Shown: positions 19,934-30,612 of the stretch, one piece after another
Position numbering within the stretch: position 1 is the stretch's first letter
Layout: each line of letters starts with the position of its first letter
Assembly (NCBI RefSeq): GCF_014192645.1
Contig: NZ_JACHYE010000011.1
Location: forward strand, 1 to 64,000
Reading direction: 5' to 3'
Source of the DNA: Herbaspirillum sp. Sphag64
GTDB taxonomy: Bacteria > Pseudomonadota > Gammaproteobacteria > Burkholderiales > Burkholderiaceae_D
DNA: 64,000 nt
The notes under the pieces: generated by a model
Told to the model about the DNA's origin: nothing
Databases searched by the model: none
What the model saw: only the letters and a program-made list of their open reading frames with translations
Made by a program: the position numbers and the translations under genes

Positions 19934-20392
19934 TCAGCCCCGGTCGGCATAAGGATTGGCAAAGCCCAGCGTCGCCAGAATTTCAATCTCCAGCGCTTCC
20001 ATCTCGTCAGCTTCGGTGTCGTCCTCGTGATCGTAACCTTGTGCATGCAACACGCCATGGACGATCAGATGTGCCGCGTGGTCGATCAGCGGTTTCTTTT
20101 GCTCGGCCGCTTCTTTCTCCAGCACATCGCTACACAGAATGATATCGGCCTGGGTGACTTCACTGTCTTCATCCTCCGTATACGCAAAGGTCAGCACATT
20201 GGTAGCGTAATCCTTGCCACGGTAATCGCGGTTCAGGGTCTTGCCTTCTTCGGCATCGACAAAGCGGATGGTCAGCTCCGCAGGCGCAAACAGTGCAGCG
20301 GCAATCCAGCGCCGGATTTGGGTGCGCGGCACGATCTCCTTGAGCGTTGGATCGGCATACTGGACGGAAAGGGTAAGCTTATTTTTTTGCAT
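19934..20392 (-). CDS. ybeY: Endoribonuclease YbeY (rRNA maturation factor)
   Basis: YbeY is a single-strand-specific zinc endoribonuclease needed for 16S rRNA 3'-end maturation and late 70S quality control. At 152 residues it is family-sized. The zinc motif [21 protein letters not shown] (H-x3-H-x5-H) lies near the C-terminus. The gene overlaps the end of the phoH-like gene by 14 bases. The 176-bp space to corC is larger than usual for this operon and shows no gene. Confidence 0.95.
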   Translation of the reverse strand: MQKNKLTLSVQYADPTLKEIVPRTQIRRWIAAALFAPAELTIRFVDAEEGKTLNRDYRGKDYATNVLTFAYTEDEDSEVTQADIILCSDVLEKEAAEQKKPLIDHAAHLIVHGVLHAQGYDHEDDTEADEMEALEIEILATLGFANPYADRG

Positions 20393-21467
20393 GACGTGGC
20401 TTGGCTGACTGGGTCAGGCCCTGGCTGAGACGTTTGACGGCATTGCTGGAGGTAATGTGGGCAGTAGTGGCCGGCTGCGCTGCCTCGTAGGCATCCACAA
20501 TCCGTCCCACCAGCGGGTGGCGCACCACATCGCTGCTGGTGAAGCGCGAGAAGGCAATGCCGCGCACCTCATGCAGCACATTCAAGGCATCAATGAGGCC
20601 GCTCTTCTGGCCATGATGCAAGTCGATCTGAGTGACGTCACCGGTGATCACGGCCTTGCTGCCAAAGCCGATACGGGTCAGGAACATCTTCATCTGTTCC
20701 GGCGTGGTGTTTTGCGCTTCATCCAGAATAATGAATGCATGATTGAGTGTGCGTCCGCGCATGTAAGCTAACGGCGCGATTTCAATCGCCTGCTTTTCAA
20801 ACAGCTTCTGGGTCCGGTCAAAGCCCAGCAAATCATACAGCGCGTCATACAACGGGCGCAGATAGGGATCCACTTTTTGCGCCAGATCACCGGGCAGGAA
20901 TCCCAGGCGCTCGCCGGCTTCCACTGCCGGGCGTGTCAACACAATACGCTGTACGGCATCGCGCTCCAGTGCATCGACTGCGCAGGCAACTGCCAGATAG
21001 GTCTTACCGGTACCGGCAGGGCCGACACCGAAAGTAATGTCATGCTCGAGAATTGCGTTCAGATACTGGCTTTGATGTGGCGTGCGGCCACGCAAATCAT
21101 GCTTGCGGGTTTTCAACACCGGGCTTTCGATGACAGAGTCGTCGTCGTCCTGACCAGCGGCCACTGCATCTGGCGCAGGAATAACAGCGCGTCGGCCGCC
21201 AGCGCGTTGCTCCACCAGTGTCAGCTGAATGTCTTCGACCGAGACCGGTTGATCGGCCTTGGCATAGAAGTCATCCAGAATGGCCACGGCGCGTTCGGCA
21301 TTGGTACCACTGGCAATGAATTTGTCGCCACGGCGGAAGATCGTGACATCCAGGGCAGCCGAAATCTGCCGCAGGTTTTCATCAAGCGGCCCGCACAAGT
21401 GCGCCAGGCGCTTATTGTCCAGCGGTTGCGGGGTGAAATAGTGGGGCTGGCTAGGTGATTTTTTCAA
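20379..21467 (-). CDS. ybeZ: PhoH-like ATPase (YbeZ)
   Basis: YbeZ is a P-loop ATPase of the PhoH family that works with YbeY in RNA metabolism. The 362-residue protein carries an N-terminal KH-like segment (about 30-100), then the PhoH domain. Walker A is [12 protein letters not shown], Walker B is [19 protein letters not shown], and a conserved [11 protein letters not shown] follows. The frame opens with TTG, with no strong Shine-Dalgarno, so the start is tentative. miaB lies 31 bp upstream on the same strand, so miaB-ybeZ-ybeY form a unit. Confidence 0.93.
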   Translation of the reverse strand: MKKSPSQPHYFTPQPLDNKRLAHLCGPLDENLRQISAALDVTIFRRGDKFIASGTNAERAVAILDDFYAKADQPVSVEDIQLTLVEQRAGGRRAVIPAPDAVAAGQDDDDSVIESPVLKTRKHDLRGRTPHQSQYLNAILEHDITFGVGPAGTGKTYLAVACAVDALERDAVQRIVLTRPAVEAGERLGFLPGDLAQKVDPYLRPLYDALYDLLGFDRTQKLFEKQAIEIAPLAYMRGRTLNHAFIILDEAQNTTPEQMKMFLTRIGFGSKAVITGDVTQIDLHHGQKSGLIDALNVLHEVRGIAFSRFTSSDVVRHPLVGRIVDAYEAAQPATTAHITSSNAVKRLSQGLTQSAKPRHAKK

Positions 21468-21498
21468 TCTGGCTCGTTTCTGGCTAAAAGAGTGGAAA

Positions 21499-22848
21499 CT
21501 ATTGCTTGACTACGATCTCGCCACGCAGCGAGAACGGGAACGCCTGCAAAATGGTCACATCAACCATCTGCCCGATCAGGCGCGCCCCATTGGGACCGCC
21601 ATCAAAATTGACCACGCGATTGTTTTCTGTTCGTCCTTGTAGTTCATTAGGGTCCTTGCGCGACGGGCCTTCCACCAAAATCCGTTGCATCGAACCGACC
21701 ATACTCTGACTGATCTTGTTGGCATTGTCCTGCACCACCGCCTGCAAATGCTGCAAGCGCTTGAGCTTGACCTCGTAAGGGGTATCGTCAGCCAGATTGG
21801 CTGCCGGTGTACCCGGACGCGGACTGAAGACAAAGCTGAAGCTGGTGTCGTAGCCAATATCCGTAATCAACTTCATCAAGGCATTGAAATCTTCCTCGGT
21901 TTCACCGGGGAAGCCGACAATGAAGTCACTCGACACTGCAATGTTGGGGCGTACCTCGCGCAAACGACGCAAGACCGACTTGTATTCCAGCACCGTGTAA
22001 CCACGCTTCATGGCCGCCAGAATGCGGTCCGAGCCATGTTGTGCCGGCAGGTAAAGATGGTCGACCAGCTTCGGTACCTTGGCATAGGTATCGATCAGGC
22101 GCTGGGTGAACTCCTTGGGATGGCTGGTCACAAAACGGATACGCTCAATCCCGGGGATTTCGGCAATGAATTCAATCAACAACGCAAAGTCAGCAATTTC
22201 GCCATCGGCCATCACGCCGCGGAAGGCGTTCACGTTCTGCCCCAGCAGAGTGACTTCCTTGACGCCTTGCTCGGCCAGACCAGCGACTTCCGTCAGAACA
22301 TCATCAAAGCGGCGCGAGACTTCTTCCCCACGGGTATAAGGCACCACGCAATAGCTGCAATACTTGCTGCAACCCTCCATGATGGAGACGTAAGCGGTTG
22401 CACCTTCGACCCGCGCCGGCGGCATGTGATCGAACTTTTCGATTTCCGGGAAGCTGATATCAACCTGCGGCCGACCGCTGAAGCGACGTTCACTGATCAT
22501 CTGCGGTAAGCGATGCAGGGTTTGCGGGCCAAACACCATATCCACATAAGGAGCGCGTTTGACGATCGCTTCGCCTTCCTGCGAGGCAACACAGCCACCC
22601 ACACCGATCAGCAGATCCGGATTGTTCTTCTTCAGCTCGCGCAGGCGACCGAGGTCCGAGAATACTTTCTCCTGCGCCTTTTCACGGACCGAACAGGTAT
22701 TGAGCAGAATCACATCTGCTTCTTCCGGCTTGTCGGTTTTGATCAAGCCATCAGAGGCGTTGAGCACGTCGGCCATTTTGTCCGAGTCATACTCGTTCAT
22801 CTGACAGCCAAAGGTTTTGATGAATACTTTTTTCTGCATAAATGTCAT
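21499..22848 (-). CDS. miaB: tRNA-2-methylthio-N6-dimethylallyladenosine synthase MiaB
   Basis: MiaB is a radical-SAM methylthiotransferase that modifies i6A37 of tRNAs reading UNN codons. The N-terminal UPF0004 domain supplies three cysteines ([34 protein letters not shown]). The radical-SAM cluster is [15 protein letters not shown] and a C-terminal TRAM domain covers about 380-447. At 449 residues it is normal. Start is the ATG at 22848 or, three codons later, the ATG at 22839 (MQKKVF). It is the first gene of the miaB-ybeZ-ybeY-corC-lnt block. Confidence 0.96.
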   Translation of the reverse strand: MTFMQKKVFIKTFGCQMNEYDSDKMADVLNASDGLIKTDKPEEADVILLNTCSVREKAQEKVFSDLGRLRELKKNNPDLLIGVGGCVASQEGEAIVKRAPYVDMVFGPQTLHRLPQMISERRFSGRPQVDISFPEIEKFDHMPPARVEGATAYVSIMEGCSKYCSYCVVPYTRGEEVSRRFDDVLTEVAGLAEQGVKEVTLLGQNVNAFRGVMADGEIADFALLIEFIAEIPGIERIRFVTSHPKEFTQRLIDTYAKVPKLVDHLYLPAQHGSDRILAAMKRGYTVLEYKSVLRRLREVRPNIAVSSDFIVGFPGETEEDFNALMKLITDIGYDTSFSFVFSPRPGTPAANLADDTPYEVKLKRLQHLQAVVQDNANKISQSMVGSMQRILVEGPSRKDPNELQGRTENNRVVNFDGGPNGARLIGQMVDVTILQAFPFSLRGEIVVKQ

Positions 22849-23297
22849 TCAAGCTTGAGCGCGCGGCAGAGGGAGGTGCGGTGCCGGCAAAGGGGAAGCG
22901 GAACACGCGCAAGGGCAAGCGCGGCATCAATTGCATGTCGACCACCTATCGACGGTCGGCTGCGCTTGCACGCATCTTTGCGCTTTTTAGTGCGTATTTC
23001 GGCACACTTCCAAGGTTCGCGATTATAGCACCGCCAGCACGGCAAGACCTGAGCGCGGTGTGAAGTGATGCTGTAGTGACATTACATTTTGGAAACTCTT
23101 TGGGGCAGAGCCTGAGGAGGCTAAGAAAAGAGTCGAAAATTGCATCAATAGCAACTGTTCCATGCGGTGCGGCCAGAGTCCGACGTACTATTTGCTGCAT
23201 GGACGATAAATAAACTGATCGACAGGGAATAAGCGAACCAGCTGTTCGTCTTACTGAGCATGAACGAGTTTGATGTCACTATTTTTTTCACTGGTTG
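22849..23297. other. Intergenic region upstream of miaB and the ECF sigma gene
   Basis: About 450 bp separate divergent miaB and the sigma factor gene. No coding frame is convincing. The right end holds the ECF-type promoter described separately, and the left part must hold the miaB promoter, which I could not pin down. Confidence 0.5.
23226..23250 (+). promoter_or_regulatory. Probable ECF-sigma-type promoter, autoregulatory
   Basis: GGAAT at 23226-23230 and CGTC at 23247-23250 are separated by exactly 16 bases. This is the layout of many ECF sigma promoters (a GGAA-type -35 and a CGTC-type -10). It lies about 48 bp before the sigma factor start, as expected for an autoregulated ECF operon. 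It was assigned by eye and is not proven. Confidence 0.5.
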
Positions 23298-23819
23298 ATG
23301 CCCATGAGTCGCAATTTTACCGATGATGATCTGCGCGAGTTGCTTCCCAGGCTACGTCGATTTGCCTTGTCGCTCACGCGTCACGAAAGCAGTGCCGACG
23401 ATCTGGTGCAATCCTGTCTTGAACGCGCCTTGTCGGGCGGTACCGAGCGCAGGGATGACGGTGATTTGCGATCCTGGCTATTTCAGATCATGTATCGGCA
23501 CTTTCTGGATGGAGAACGTCGTACCAGACGCTTCGCGGGCTTGTTTTCCTTATTTGGCGCGGGCGAGGAGGAACTCGCCCCCTCCACCGAAGAGATTGTG
23601 ATGTCGCGCTCGGCATTGCGCGACTTCAACAAGCTGCCATCGGATCAGCGCGTATTGTTGCTGCTGGTCTCAGTGGAAGGATTGAGTTACCAGGAAATTG
23701 CTGACACATTGGGCATAAAGATCGGGACTGTCATGTCGCGCCTCTCACGTGCGCGCAAAGCCTTGCGTGCGCTCAATGATGGGACAACGATCACGCCTTC
23801 TTTGCGGATTCTCAAATGA
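23298..23819 (+). CDS. ECF-family RNA polymerase sigma factor
   Basis: This is an extracytoplasmic-function sigma-70. Region 2 spans about residues 12-75 (RFALSLTRHESSADDLVQ, then a WLFQIMYRHFLDGERR helix) and region 4 about 110-165 (LPSDQRVLLLLVSVEGLSYQ, then the GTVMSRLSRARKAL helix-turn-helix). Length is about 173 residues. The start is the ATG at 23298 or 23304; no clear Shine-Dalgarno separates them. Its last codons overlap the anti-sigma start by 4 bases, so translation is probably coupled. The ECF subgroup and the signal sensed cannot be named from the sequence alone. Confidence 0.93.
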   Translation: MPMSRNFTDDDLRELLPRLRRFALSLTRHESSADDLVQSCLERALSGGTERRDDGDLRSWLFQIMYRHFLDGERRTRRFAGLFSLFGAGEEELAPSTEEIVMSRSALRDFNKLPSDQRVLLLLVSVEGLSYQEIADTLGIKIGTVMSRLSRARKALRALNDGTTITPSLRILK

Positions 23820-24583
23820 CAACACACATCCCCTCAGAACACGACTTGCATGCTTACGTTGATGGTCAGCTGGATCCGGAGCTGCATCGTCAAATCGACA
23901 GTTATCTGGTAAGCCATCCCGACCTTGCGCGTGAAGTGGAGCAGTTGCGCCTGGATAATCAACGCGTGCGCGCCGCCATCGCCAGTATTCCCGTGACACC
24001 GATTCCGGCACGACTTGATCCACAGCGCATCCGACGTGAACTGCGATCACGTTCCCAGCGCACTTTGGCAATAGCGGCATCCCTGATGCTGACACTGGGT
24101 TTGGGTACGATGGGAGGATGGCAGTTACGTGAACTGTCGATGCGCAAGACCTACCTGCCGATGGCCGATGCCACACAAGCCTACCGCTTGTTCGCCACCA
24201 ATGACATGTTGCAGAAGGTCGATCTCAAGACCAGTGAGCCAGCCCAATTGCAAAACTGGCTCAACCAGCATTTTGTCCAGACGGCGGCTGCACCCGACTT
24301 TAGCGCTTATGGATTCAAGCTATTTGGTGCCCGCCTCATGGCTAGCGACAAAGGTGCTGCGGCCATGGTGGTGTACCAGAATAGCGAAGGGCAAGCGATT
24401 CTCTACTATGTCCGCTCACCGGGGGAGCTCTTCAACTTCGGTGCCGGCAACCGCAAGGATGGCAACCTGCTGACCCAGTATTGGCGGCAAGGCCGCTACT
24501 TCTATGCGGTCGTCAGTCCGAGCGATTCCCTGACTGCGATGCCAGTCCAACAGGCGATTGAACCCACTCGACCGTCTTCTTAA
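23816..24583 (+). CDS. Membrane-anchored anti-sigma factor
   Basis: The 255-residue protein begins with an anti-sigma domain (EHDLHAYVDGQLDPELHRQI, about residues 7-60). One membrane helix follows (TLAIAASLMLTLGLGTMGGW, about 83-102), and then a periplasmic domain of about 150 residues. The N-terminal domain lacks the HxxxCxxC of zinc-binding anti-sigma factors, so binding to the sigma factor would be zinc-independent. It overlaps the sigma gene by 4 bases, the standard layout for a cognate pair, and presumably holds the sigma factor at the membrane until a periplasmic signal arrives. Confidence 0.88.
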   Translation: MTTHIPSEHDLHAYVDGQLDPELHRQIDSYLVSHPDLAREVEQLRLDNQRVRAAIASIPVTPIPARLDPQRIRRELRSRSQRTLAIAASLMLTLGLGTMGGWQLRELSMRKTYLPMADATQAYRLFATNDMLQKVDLKTSEPAQLQNWLNQHFVQTAAAPDFSAYGFKLFGARLMASDKGAAAMVVYQNSEGQAILYYVRSPGELFNFGAGNRKDGNLLTQYWRQGRYFYAVVSPSDSLTAMPVQQAIEPTRPSS

Positions 24584-24695
24584 GCTACAACAGCTTTTCG
24601 CATTGAAGAACAAGCACTGAGCTGCGTGCAGGTAGTCGCACGCCCAGTGGTTTGTCGTCCCTTTTTACCCACCGATGTCACAAGGAACCTTGATC

Positions 24696-25475
24696 ATGAT
24701 GAATAAACCTACCTTCCTGAAACCCGTTATCGCCGCCATCGCCACGCTCTTGCTCAGCCATGCCGTCTACGCCGATGATGCGGTCGCTCCCACGCATATC
24801 AAAAACGTCGTACTCGTGCATGGCGCTTATGCGGATGGTTCTTGCTGGTCGGAAGTCATCGCCCGTCTGCAACAAGCTGGCTTGCATGTGACGTCGGTCC
24901 AGAATCCGCTGACCTCACTGGCTGACGATGTCGCAGCAACCCGTCGCGTGCTCGCACTGCAAGATGGTCCCACCATTCTGGTCGGGCATTCCTGGGCCGG
25001 CACCGTCATCAGCGAAGCTGGAAATGATCCCAAGGTTGCTGGGCTGGTCTACGTTGCCGCACGTGCTCCTGATGCCGGCGAGGATTATGGCGCACTCGCC
25101 GCAACATTTCCCACGCCACCCGCCAGTGCCGGTTTGGTGAAAGCCAATGGGTTTGCACAACTCAGCGAAGATGCCTTCGTGCATGACTTCGCCGGCGACC
25201 TCAATGCACAACAAGCCAAAGTCATGTATGCCGCGCAAGGGCGCATCGCCGATACCTTGTTCGCCGCACGCACGACGCAGGCTGCGTGGCACGACAAGCC
25301 AACCTGGTATGCCGTCTCGACCAACGACCGCACGACGTCACCGCAACTGGAACGTTTTCTTGCGCAACGCATGAAAGCCAAAACCATCGAAATTGACTCC
25401 AGTCATCTGTCGATGTTGTCCCATCCCGATGACATTACCAAGCTGATTCTCGATGCCGTAGAACAGCACCGCTGA
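24696..25475 (+). CDS. Exported alpha/beta hydrolase
   Basis: This is a probable periplasmic esterase-like enzyme of the alpha/beta hydrolase fold. A signal peptide runs to SHAVYA-D near residue 26. The nucleophile elbow is GHSWAGT, with its Ser in a G-H-S-W-G-like context, and the likely catalytic His is in DSSHLSMLSHPD near the C-terminus. I chose the ATG at 24696 because AAGGAACC lies 6-7 bases upstream; an upstream ATG at 24675 lacks a ribosome site. It lies 112 bp after the anti-sigma gene on the same strand, so it may belong to the same ECF response. The substrate is unknown. Confidence 0.85.
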   Translation: MMNKPTFLKPVIAAIATLLLSHAVYADDAVAPTHIKNVVLVHGAYADGSCWSEVIARLQQAGLHVTSVQNPLTSLADDVAATRRVLALQDGPTILVGHSWAGTVISEAGNDPKVAGLVYVAARAPDAGEDYGALAATFPTPPASAGLVKANGFAQLSEDAFVHDFAGDLNAQQAKVMYAAQGRIADTLFAARTTQAAWHDKPTWYAVSTNDRTTSPQLERFLAQRMKAKTIEIDSSHLSMLSHPDDITKLILDAVEQHR

Positions 25476-25607
25476 TTGCACATCGGTCACGATTGTTCAA
25501 GGTAAATGTCTGGCGCTGGATACACGGCTTAACGAAGCTCAATTCAAGTATCCAGCGGCCTTTAAATTGCATTCTAAGCAATATTTCTGAGCATTATTAA
25601 CTATTAA

Positions 25608-25624
25608 CCCTATGATTTATAGGG
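25608..25624. promoter_or_regulatory. Palindromic operator candidate upstream of mqo
   Basis: A CCCTAT-GATTT-ATAGGG inverted repeat with TTAA-like flanks lies about 130 bp before the mqo start in an otherwise gene-free 279-bp spacer. Its symmetry and AT-rich setting suit a transcription-factor site. No regulator can be named. Confidence 0.35.
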
Positions 25625-25754
25625 ATTAAATCTGCACAAACTACGGGAAATCCGTAATCGCGTGGTGCAATGCAGCATGCTAATCTCCGCCCCCGGACAA
25701 AATTGGTTTCCCATGTCGGGACCTGATTTCTCCTCAATGGATATGGATTAGATC

Positions 25755-27401
25755 ATGCTCAAAAAGTGTTTACTGGCACTGTTGGTATTGGTGCTCTCGC
25801 CCGCTGCGTTGACTGCGCAGGCAGCGGACGTCAAGAAAGTGGATGTGTTGCTGGTCGGCGGCGGCATCATGAGTTCAACCTTGGCGATCTGGCTCAATGA
25901 GCTCGAGCCGAGCTGGTCGATGGAGATGGTCGAGCGCCTCGATGGCGTCGCCAAGGAAAGCTCCAACGGCTGGAACAACGCCGGTACCGGCCACTCGGCG
26001 CTGGCTGAATTGAACTACACGCCGCAGGGCAAGGATGGCAAGGTCAGTATCTCCAAAGCAATCGAAATCAATGAAGCCTTCCAGATTTCGCGTCAGTTCT
26101 GGTCCTGGCAAGTGCGCCAAAACGTGTTGCACTCACCGCGCTCCTTCATCAACTCAACTCCCCATATGAGCTTTGTCTGGGGTGACGATAATGTCGCGTT
26201 TCTGAAGAAGCGTTATGAGGCACTGCAGGCCAGCCCGCTGTTCCGTCCAATGCAATTTTCGGAAGATCAGGAGCAGATCAAGAAATGGGTCCCGCTGATG
26301 ATGGAGGGGCGCGATCCTAAACAAAAGATCGCCGCCACCTGGACGCCGATTGGCACCGATGTCAATTTTGGTGAAATCACACGGCAATATGTCGCCTACC
26401 TGCAAACACGCTCAAACTTCTCACTCAAGCTATCGAGCGAAGTGCGAGAAATCAAGCACAACGAAGATGGCACCTGGCGGGTCAGCTACAAGAATCTGAA
26501 AGACGGCAGCTCGACCGATGTCGATGCCAAGTTCCTCTTCATCGGTGCGGGGGGCGGTGCATTACGTCTGCTGCAACAGTCCGGTATTCCTGAAGCACGC
26601 GACTATGCTGCATTCCCGGTCGGTGGTTCGTTCCTGGTCACGGAAAATCCGGCAATTGCCGAGCGCCACATGGCCAAGGCTTATGGCATTGCGTCGACTG
26701 GCGCACCGCCAATGTCGGTGCCGCATCTCGATACACGCGTCATTGATGGCAAGCGCATCATCCTGTTTGGACCCTTTGCGACTTTCTCCACCAAGTTCCT
26801 CAAGGAAGGCTCCTTGATGGATCTGTTCTCCAGCACGACGCCGCATAACGTGTGGCCGATGGTGCGCGTCGGCGTTGATGAATTCCCGCTGGTGCAATAT
26901 CTGGCCGGCCAATTGATGCTCTCTGATGATGACCGCTTCGCTGCACTCAAGCAGTACTTTCCGGAAGCGAAGAAGGAAGACTGGCGCCTGTGGCAAGCCG
27001 GTCAGCGGGTCCAGATCATCAAACGTGATGAGGAGAAAGGCGGGGTTCTCAAACTCGGCACGGAAGTGGTCAGTTCCAAGGATGGCACCATTGCCGGTTT
27101 GCTGGGCGCATCGCCAGGCGCATCAACCGCAGCACCGATCATGCTGCACGTTCTGGAAACCGTCTTCAAGGACAGGGTTGCCACACCCGAGTGGCAAAGC
27201 AAGATTCGCATGATCGTTCCAAGTTACGGCATCAAGCTCAACGATCATCCGGATGAGGTGGTCAAGGAATGGACCTACACCAGCCAGATTCTGCAACTGG
27301 CACCGCCGCCGAAGATTGACCTCAACGTGGCACCAAAGCAAGCAGCGCCAGCCAATCTCACCAAACCTAAAAATCAGGCTGCAGCCGACATGGCGCTCTA
27401 A
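25755..27401 (+). CDS. mqo: Malate:quinone oxidoreductase with signal peptide
   Basis: Mqo oxidises malate to oxaloacetate and passes electrons through FAD to quinone at the membrane. The FAD-binding [19 protein letters not shown] and the family block [20 protein letters not shown] are plain. A further conserved block, [20 protein letters not shown], lies near the C-terminus. The 548-residue protein begins with a signal peptide ([21 protein letters not shown], cleavage near residue 22-24). Classical E. coli-type Mqo faces the cytosol and has no signal peptide, so this form may be exported. It also has an extra ~35-residue Pro/Ala/Lys-rich tail. A terminator follows at once. Confidence 0.93.
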   Translation: MLKKCLLALLVLVLSPAALTAQAADVKKVDVLLVGGGIMSSTLAIWLNELEPSWSMEMVERLDGVAKESSNGWNNAGTGHSALAELNYTPQGKDGKVSISKAIEINEAFQISRQFWSWQVRQNVLHSPRSFINSTPHMSFVWGDDNVAFLKKRYEALQASPLFRPMQFSEDQEQIKKWVPLMMEGRDPKQKIAATWTPIGTDVNFGEITRQYVAYLQTRSNFSLKLSSEVREIKHNEDGTWRVSYKNLKDGSSTDVDAKFLFIGAGGGALRLLQQSGIPEARDYAAFPVGGSFLVTENPAIAERHMAKAYGIASTGAPPMSVPHLDTRVIDGKRIILFGPFATFSTKFLKEGSLMDLFSSTTPHNVWPMVRVGVDEFPLVQYLAGQLMLSDDDRFAALKQYFPEAKKEDWRLWQAGQRVQIIKRDEEKGGVLKLGTEVVSSKDGTIAGLLGASPGASTAAPIMLHVLETVFKDRVATPEWQSKIRMIVPSYGIKLNDHPDEVVKEWTYTSQILQLAPPPKIDLNVAPKQAAPANLTKPKNQAAADMAL

Positions 27402-27403
27402 AG

Positions 27404-27428
27404 AAAAGCGGCTTGAGCCGCTTTTTTT
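27404..27428 (+). terminator. Intrinsic terminator after mqo
   Basis: A perfect 9-bp stem (AAAAGCGGC at 27404-27412 with GCCGCTTTT at 27417-27425), a TTGA loop and a run of seven T's make a textbook terminator three bases after the mqo stop. Confidence 0.9.
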
Positions 27429-27522
27429 ATTCGCTTGCGCATCTGCTTGCGTATCTGTTTTTTATTTAATGCATTTTTACATTGCTGACAAAACTCTGTC
27501 ACGAATTTGAGGGGGGCTCAAC

Positions 27523-29175
27523 GTGTTTTCAAATCTGCCTATCGGCAAGCGACTGGGCTTGTCATTCGGTCTGGTCACCTTGTTTGTCATCGCCATGGTC
27601 GTCATCGGTGCCTTGCAATTAAAATCAGTGGCCGATGAAGCCAATGCAATGATGACGGTTCCGCTTGCCAAAGAGCGCGTCATTTCTGACTGGTATCGCA
27701 CCATCTACAGCAATGTGCGCCGACATTCACTGATCGCCCGCAGTGGCGACGTCGACCTCATCCGTCAGAGCATGGCCGACAATGCCGCAGCGTCGCAAGC
27801 CTCTTCCGAGCAGCAACGCAAGGTTGCCGAGTTGATCAGGACGCCGCAAGAACACGAAGTGTTCGAGCACGTATCGGATATGCGCAAGCGCTTCGTCAAG
27901 GCGCGTGATGATGTCTACAAAGCGCGGGAGGAAGGGCGTGCTGATGACGCCAAGCGGATACTCGATACCGAATTCACACCATCGGCCGACCGCTATCTGG
28001 CTGACCTGCAATCTTTGCTCGATACGCAGCGCACAGCCATCAACGACTCTGCAGCAGCAGTGCAAGCCACGTATGCCAGTGGTCTGATGCACCTGATGTT
28101 GATCGGTTGTCTGGCCATCGCCATCGCCGTGGTATTGGCAGTGGTCATCACGCGCGGAATTACACGTCCGCTCAATCGTGCGCTCGACACTGCCAATGCT
28201 GTTGCGACAGGCGATCTGACGACACAGATCGTGGTCGACTCCCGTGATGAAACTGGCAAGCTGCTGGCCGCACTCAAGACGATGAACGGTAATCTGCTAC
28301 GTATCGTCGGTGAGGTCAAAATGGGTACCGATACCATCAACACTGCCTCCGCTGAAATTGCCAGCGGCAATCTTGACCTGTCTTCGCGTACCGAGCATCA
28401 GGCTGGTTCGCTGGAAGAGACGGCTTCTGCGATGGAACAGATGACCGCCACCGTCAAGCAAAACGCCGAGCATGCACAGCAGGCCAATCAACTCGCACAG
28501 TCGGCCTCAAGCGTCGCCAGTGAAGGCGGCAAGGTAGTCGGTCAGGTGATTGACACCATGGGTGACATTGATGCCTCGTCGCGCAAGATCGTCGACATCA
28601 TCAGCGTGATTGAAGGGATTGCCTTCCAGACGAACATTCTGGCGCTCAATGCCGCAGTGGAAGCTGCGCGTGCCGGTGAGCAGGGACGTGGCTTCGCCGT
28701 CGTTGCCTCGGAGGTACGTACGTTAGCACAGCGCTCATCGGCTGCTGCCAAGGAAATCAAGGCCCTGATCGATGACTCGGTCGCCAAGGTCGGGATCGGC
28801 AGCACCTTGGTTAGCCAAGCTGGTAGCACGATGGCTGAGGTGGTCAGTAGCGTCAAACGGGTCACCGACATCGTCAGTGAAATCAGCGACGCCACGCAGG
28901 AGCAAAGCGCTGGACTGGTGCAGATCAATCACGCGATCGCAAAGATGGATGAGGTGACGCAGCAGAATGCAGCACTGGTAGAGCAAGCCGCTGCCGCAGC
29001 GCAATCCTTGCAGGATCAGGCCGGCAAACTGGTTGATACCGTCAGTGTATTCAAGATGGCGATGCCGGAGCGTTCGATCAAAGTGACGCAATTCAAGCCA
29101 GCCAGGTTGCCGCAAAAGAGACTCGTCAGGCCTGCGCTGACCAATAGCGAAGATGGTAGCTGGGAGCAGTTTTAA
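27523..29175 (+). CDS. Methyl-accepting chemotaxis protein with CheR-docking tail
   Basis: This is an inner-membrane chemoreceptor. TM1 spans about residues 11-31, then a periplasmic four-helix-bundle-like ligand domain (about 32-187), TM2 (about 188-210), a HAMP domain (about 211-265) and the cytoplasmic signalling domain (about 270-525). The hairpin tip contains the invariant [20 protein letters not shown]. The protein ends SWEQF, fitting the xWxxF pentapeptide that tethers CheR/CheB in major receptors. The start is GTG with a GAGGGGGG ribosome site. No che genes are in the window. The ligand is unknown. Confidence 0.93.
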   Translation: MFSNLPIGKRLGLSFGLVTLFVIAMVVIGALQLKSVADEANAMMTVPLAKERVISDWYRTIYSNVRRHSLIARSGDVDLIRQSMADNAAASQASSEQQRKVAELIRTPQEHEVFEHVSDMRKRFVKARDDVYKAREEGRADDAKRILDTEFTPSADRYLADLQSLLDTQRTAINDSAAAVQATYASGLMHLMLIGCLAIAIAVVLAVVITRGITRPLNRALDTANAVATGDLTTQIVVDSRDETGKLLAALKTMNGNLLRIVGEVKMGTDTINTASAEIASGNLDLSSRTEHQAGSLEETASAMEQMTATVKQNAEHAQQANQLAQSASSVASEGGKVVGQVIDTMGDIDASSRKIVDIISVIEGIAFQTNILALNAAVEAARAGEQGRGFAVVASEVRTLAQRSSAAAKEIKALIDDSVAKVGIGSTLVSQAGSTMAEVVSSVKRVTDIVSEISDATQEQSAGLVQINHAIAKMDEVTQQNAALVEQAAAAAQSLQDQAGKLVDTVSVFKMAMPERSIKVTQFKPARLPQKRLVRPALTNSEDGSWEQF

Positions 29176-29379
29176 AAAGTCTGATGAGGTACGCGTACCA
29201 GTGGTGCGTGGCGAATTTTTCGCGAGAAAAAAATACAACAAATGCCATTTTTTTCTTTTGTCTGATCTAAAAAATGTCTTCTATTCACCAAGCTGAAGTC
29301 ATGACGCGGCAGAAGCTTTAATGTCTGCCCATCCGACGGAAGTACGGATCCTCAAGACTATTTTTAAGAAGGATTTCAA

Positions 29380-30570
29380 ATGAAAAAATCTTTGCTGGCA
29401 CTCGCTGTTTTGGGTGCATTCGCAGGCGTTGCTCATGCACAAAGCTCGGTTACTATCTACGGTATTATTGATACCGGTATGGTCTACCAGAACCAAGTGG
29501 CAACAGGCACAGGTACCAATACCGGTAGCAAATTTTCGCTCAATTCCGGCGTTATCCAAGGTTCGCGTATCGGCTTCAAGGGTACCGAAAACCTGGGTGG
29601 TGGTTTGAGTGCTGTATTCAATCTGGAAGCTGGTTTTTCCAATGACACCGGCGCACTGCAAGGCTCCGACGCCGTGAGCGGTTCCAATCTGTTCCGCCGT
29701 AAATCGGTAGTGGGCTTGGCGGGTGACTTTGGTAGCGTATTGCTGGGTCGTCAAACTGATTTCGCCGATACGATTGCTTCATACACTTCGGTCAATGAGT
29801 TCGGTGGTTGGACTGGCAATGTCGGTCACAACCTGGATCGTCTGGAAGGCACACGCACAAACAACTCGATCTCCTACACCACCAATAGCATCAATGGTTT
29901 GACCGGAAATCTGCTGTACGGATTCGGTGAACAAGCAGGCTCGACCTCTGCAGGACAAGCCTTCGGCGCTGGCTTGAAGTACGATAACGGTCCGCTCGGT
30001 CTGGGGCTGAACTACTACCAATCCAAGGCTAACGGTACCTCGGCTGCTGATACCAGTCTGATTCCAGCAACCTCAACTACAGTCACCGCCGATACTCTGG
30101 CTAGCAACGTCGGCAGCACAGCATACAAGGGTTGGAACCTGGTTGCTTCGTACCAGTTTGGTCCGGCGCGCGTGTATGGTAACTGGTCACGTGTTACCCA
30201 AGATCTGAATACGCAAACCAATCTGACCGCTGCGGGCGTTGGTTCGCTGTCGACCCTGACCAATCGCACACTGGCACGTGCGAAAAAAGCAGATGTGTAT
30301 GAAATCGGTACTGCCTACTCGCTCACTTCTGCTCTGAAGTTGCTGGGTGCGGTTGAATACACGCGCGCCCAATTCGATGGCGTATCGGACAAAGGTAACC
30401 TGACCGCGTACAACATTGGTACCGACTATGCATTGTCGCAACGCACTGACTTGTATGCATTTGCGACATTCATGCATGCAACGGATATTGTCAATACTGG
30501 TGTCGCTGATAGTACAGGAGTTGCCGGTAACCAGACTGCTGTAGCAGTTGGTATTCGCCACAAGTTCTAA
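29380..30570 (+). CDS. Outer-membrane porin, Burkholderiales trimeric type
   Basis: This is a general-diffusion porin of the Gram-negative porin family (OpcP/Omp32-like). A clean signal peptide (KKSLLALAVLGAFAGVAHA) is cut before QSSVTIYG. The mature part has typical strand motifs (GSRIGFKGTENLGGGLSAVF, RKSVVGLAGDFGSVLLGRQ) and ends in the outer-membrane insertion signal GIRHKF with a terminal Phe. It is 396 residues long. An AAGAAGG Shine-Dalgarno precedes the ATG, and a strong terminator follows. It is monocistronic and probably highly expressed. Confidence 0.95.
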   Translation: MKKSLLALAVLGAFAGVAHAQSSVTIYGIIDTGMVYQNQVATGTGTNTGSKFSLNSGVIQGSRIGFKGTENLGGGLSAVFNLEAGFSNDTGALQGSDAVSGSNLFRRKSVVGLAGDFGSVLLGRQTDFADTIASYTSVNEFGGWTGNVGHNLDRLEGTRTNNSISYTTNSINGLTGNLLYGFGEQAGSTSAGQAFGAGLKYDNGPLGLGLNYYQSKANGTSAADTSLIPATSTTVTADTLASNVGSTAYKGWNLVASYQFGPARVYGNWSRVTQDLNTQTNLTAAGVGSLSTLTNRTLARAKKADVYEIGTAYSLTSALKLLGAVEYTRAQFDGVSDKGNLTAYNIGTDYALSQRTDLYAFATFMHATDIVNTGVADSTGVAGNQTAVAVGIRHKF

Positions 30571-30612
30571 TTAATTTGTCGTCATTTGCACGACACGGGT
30601 AGAGCATCTTTG

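Noticed and set aside
21685-22509. 274-residue plus-strand frame over miaB
   Set aside because: Antisense shadow; miaB has all its cysteine motifs on the other strand.
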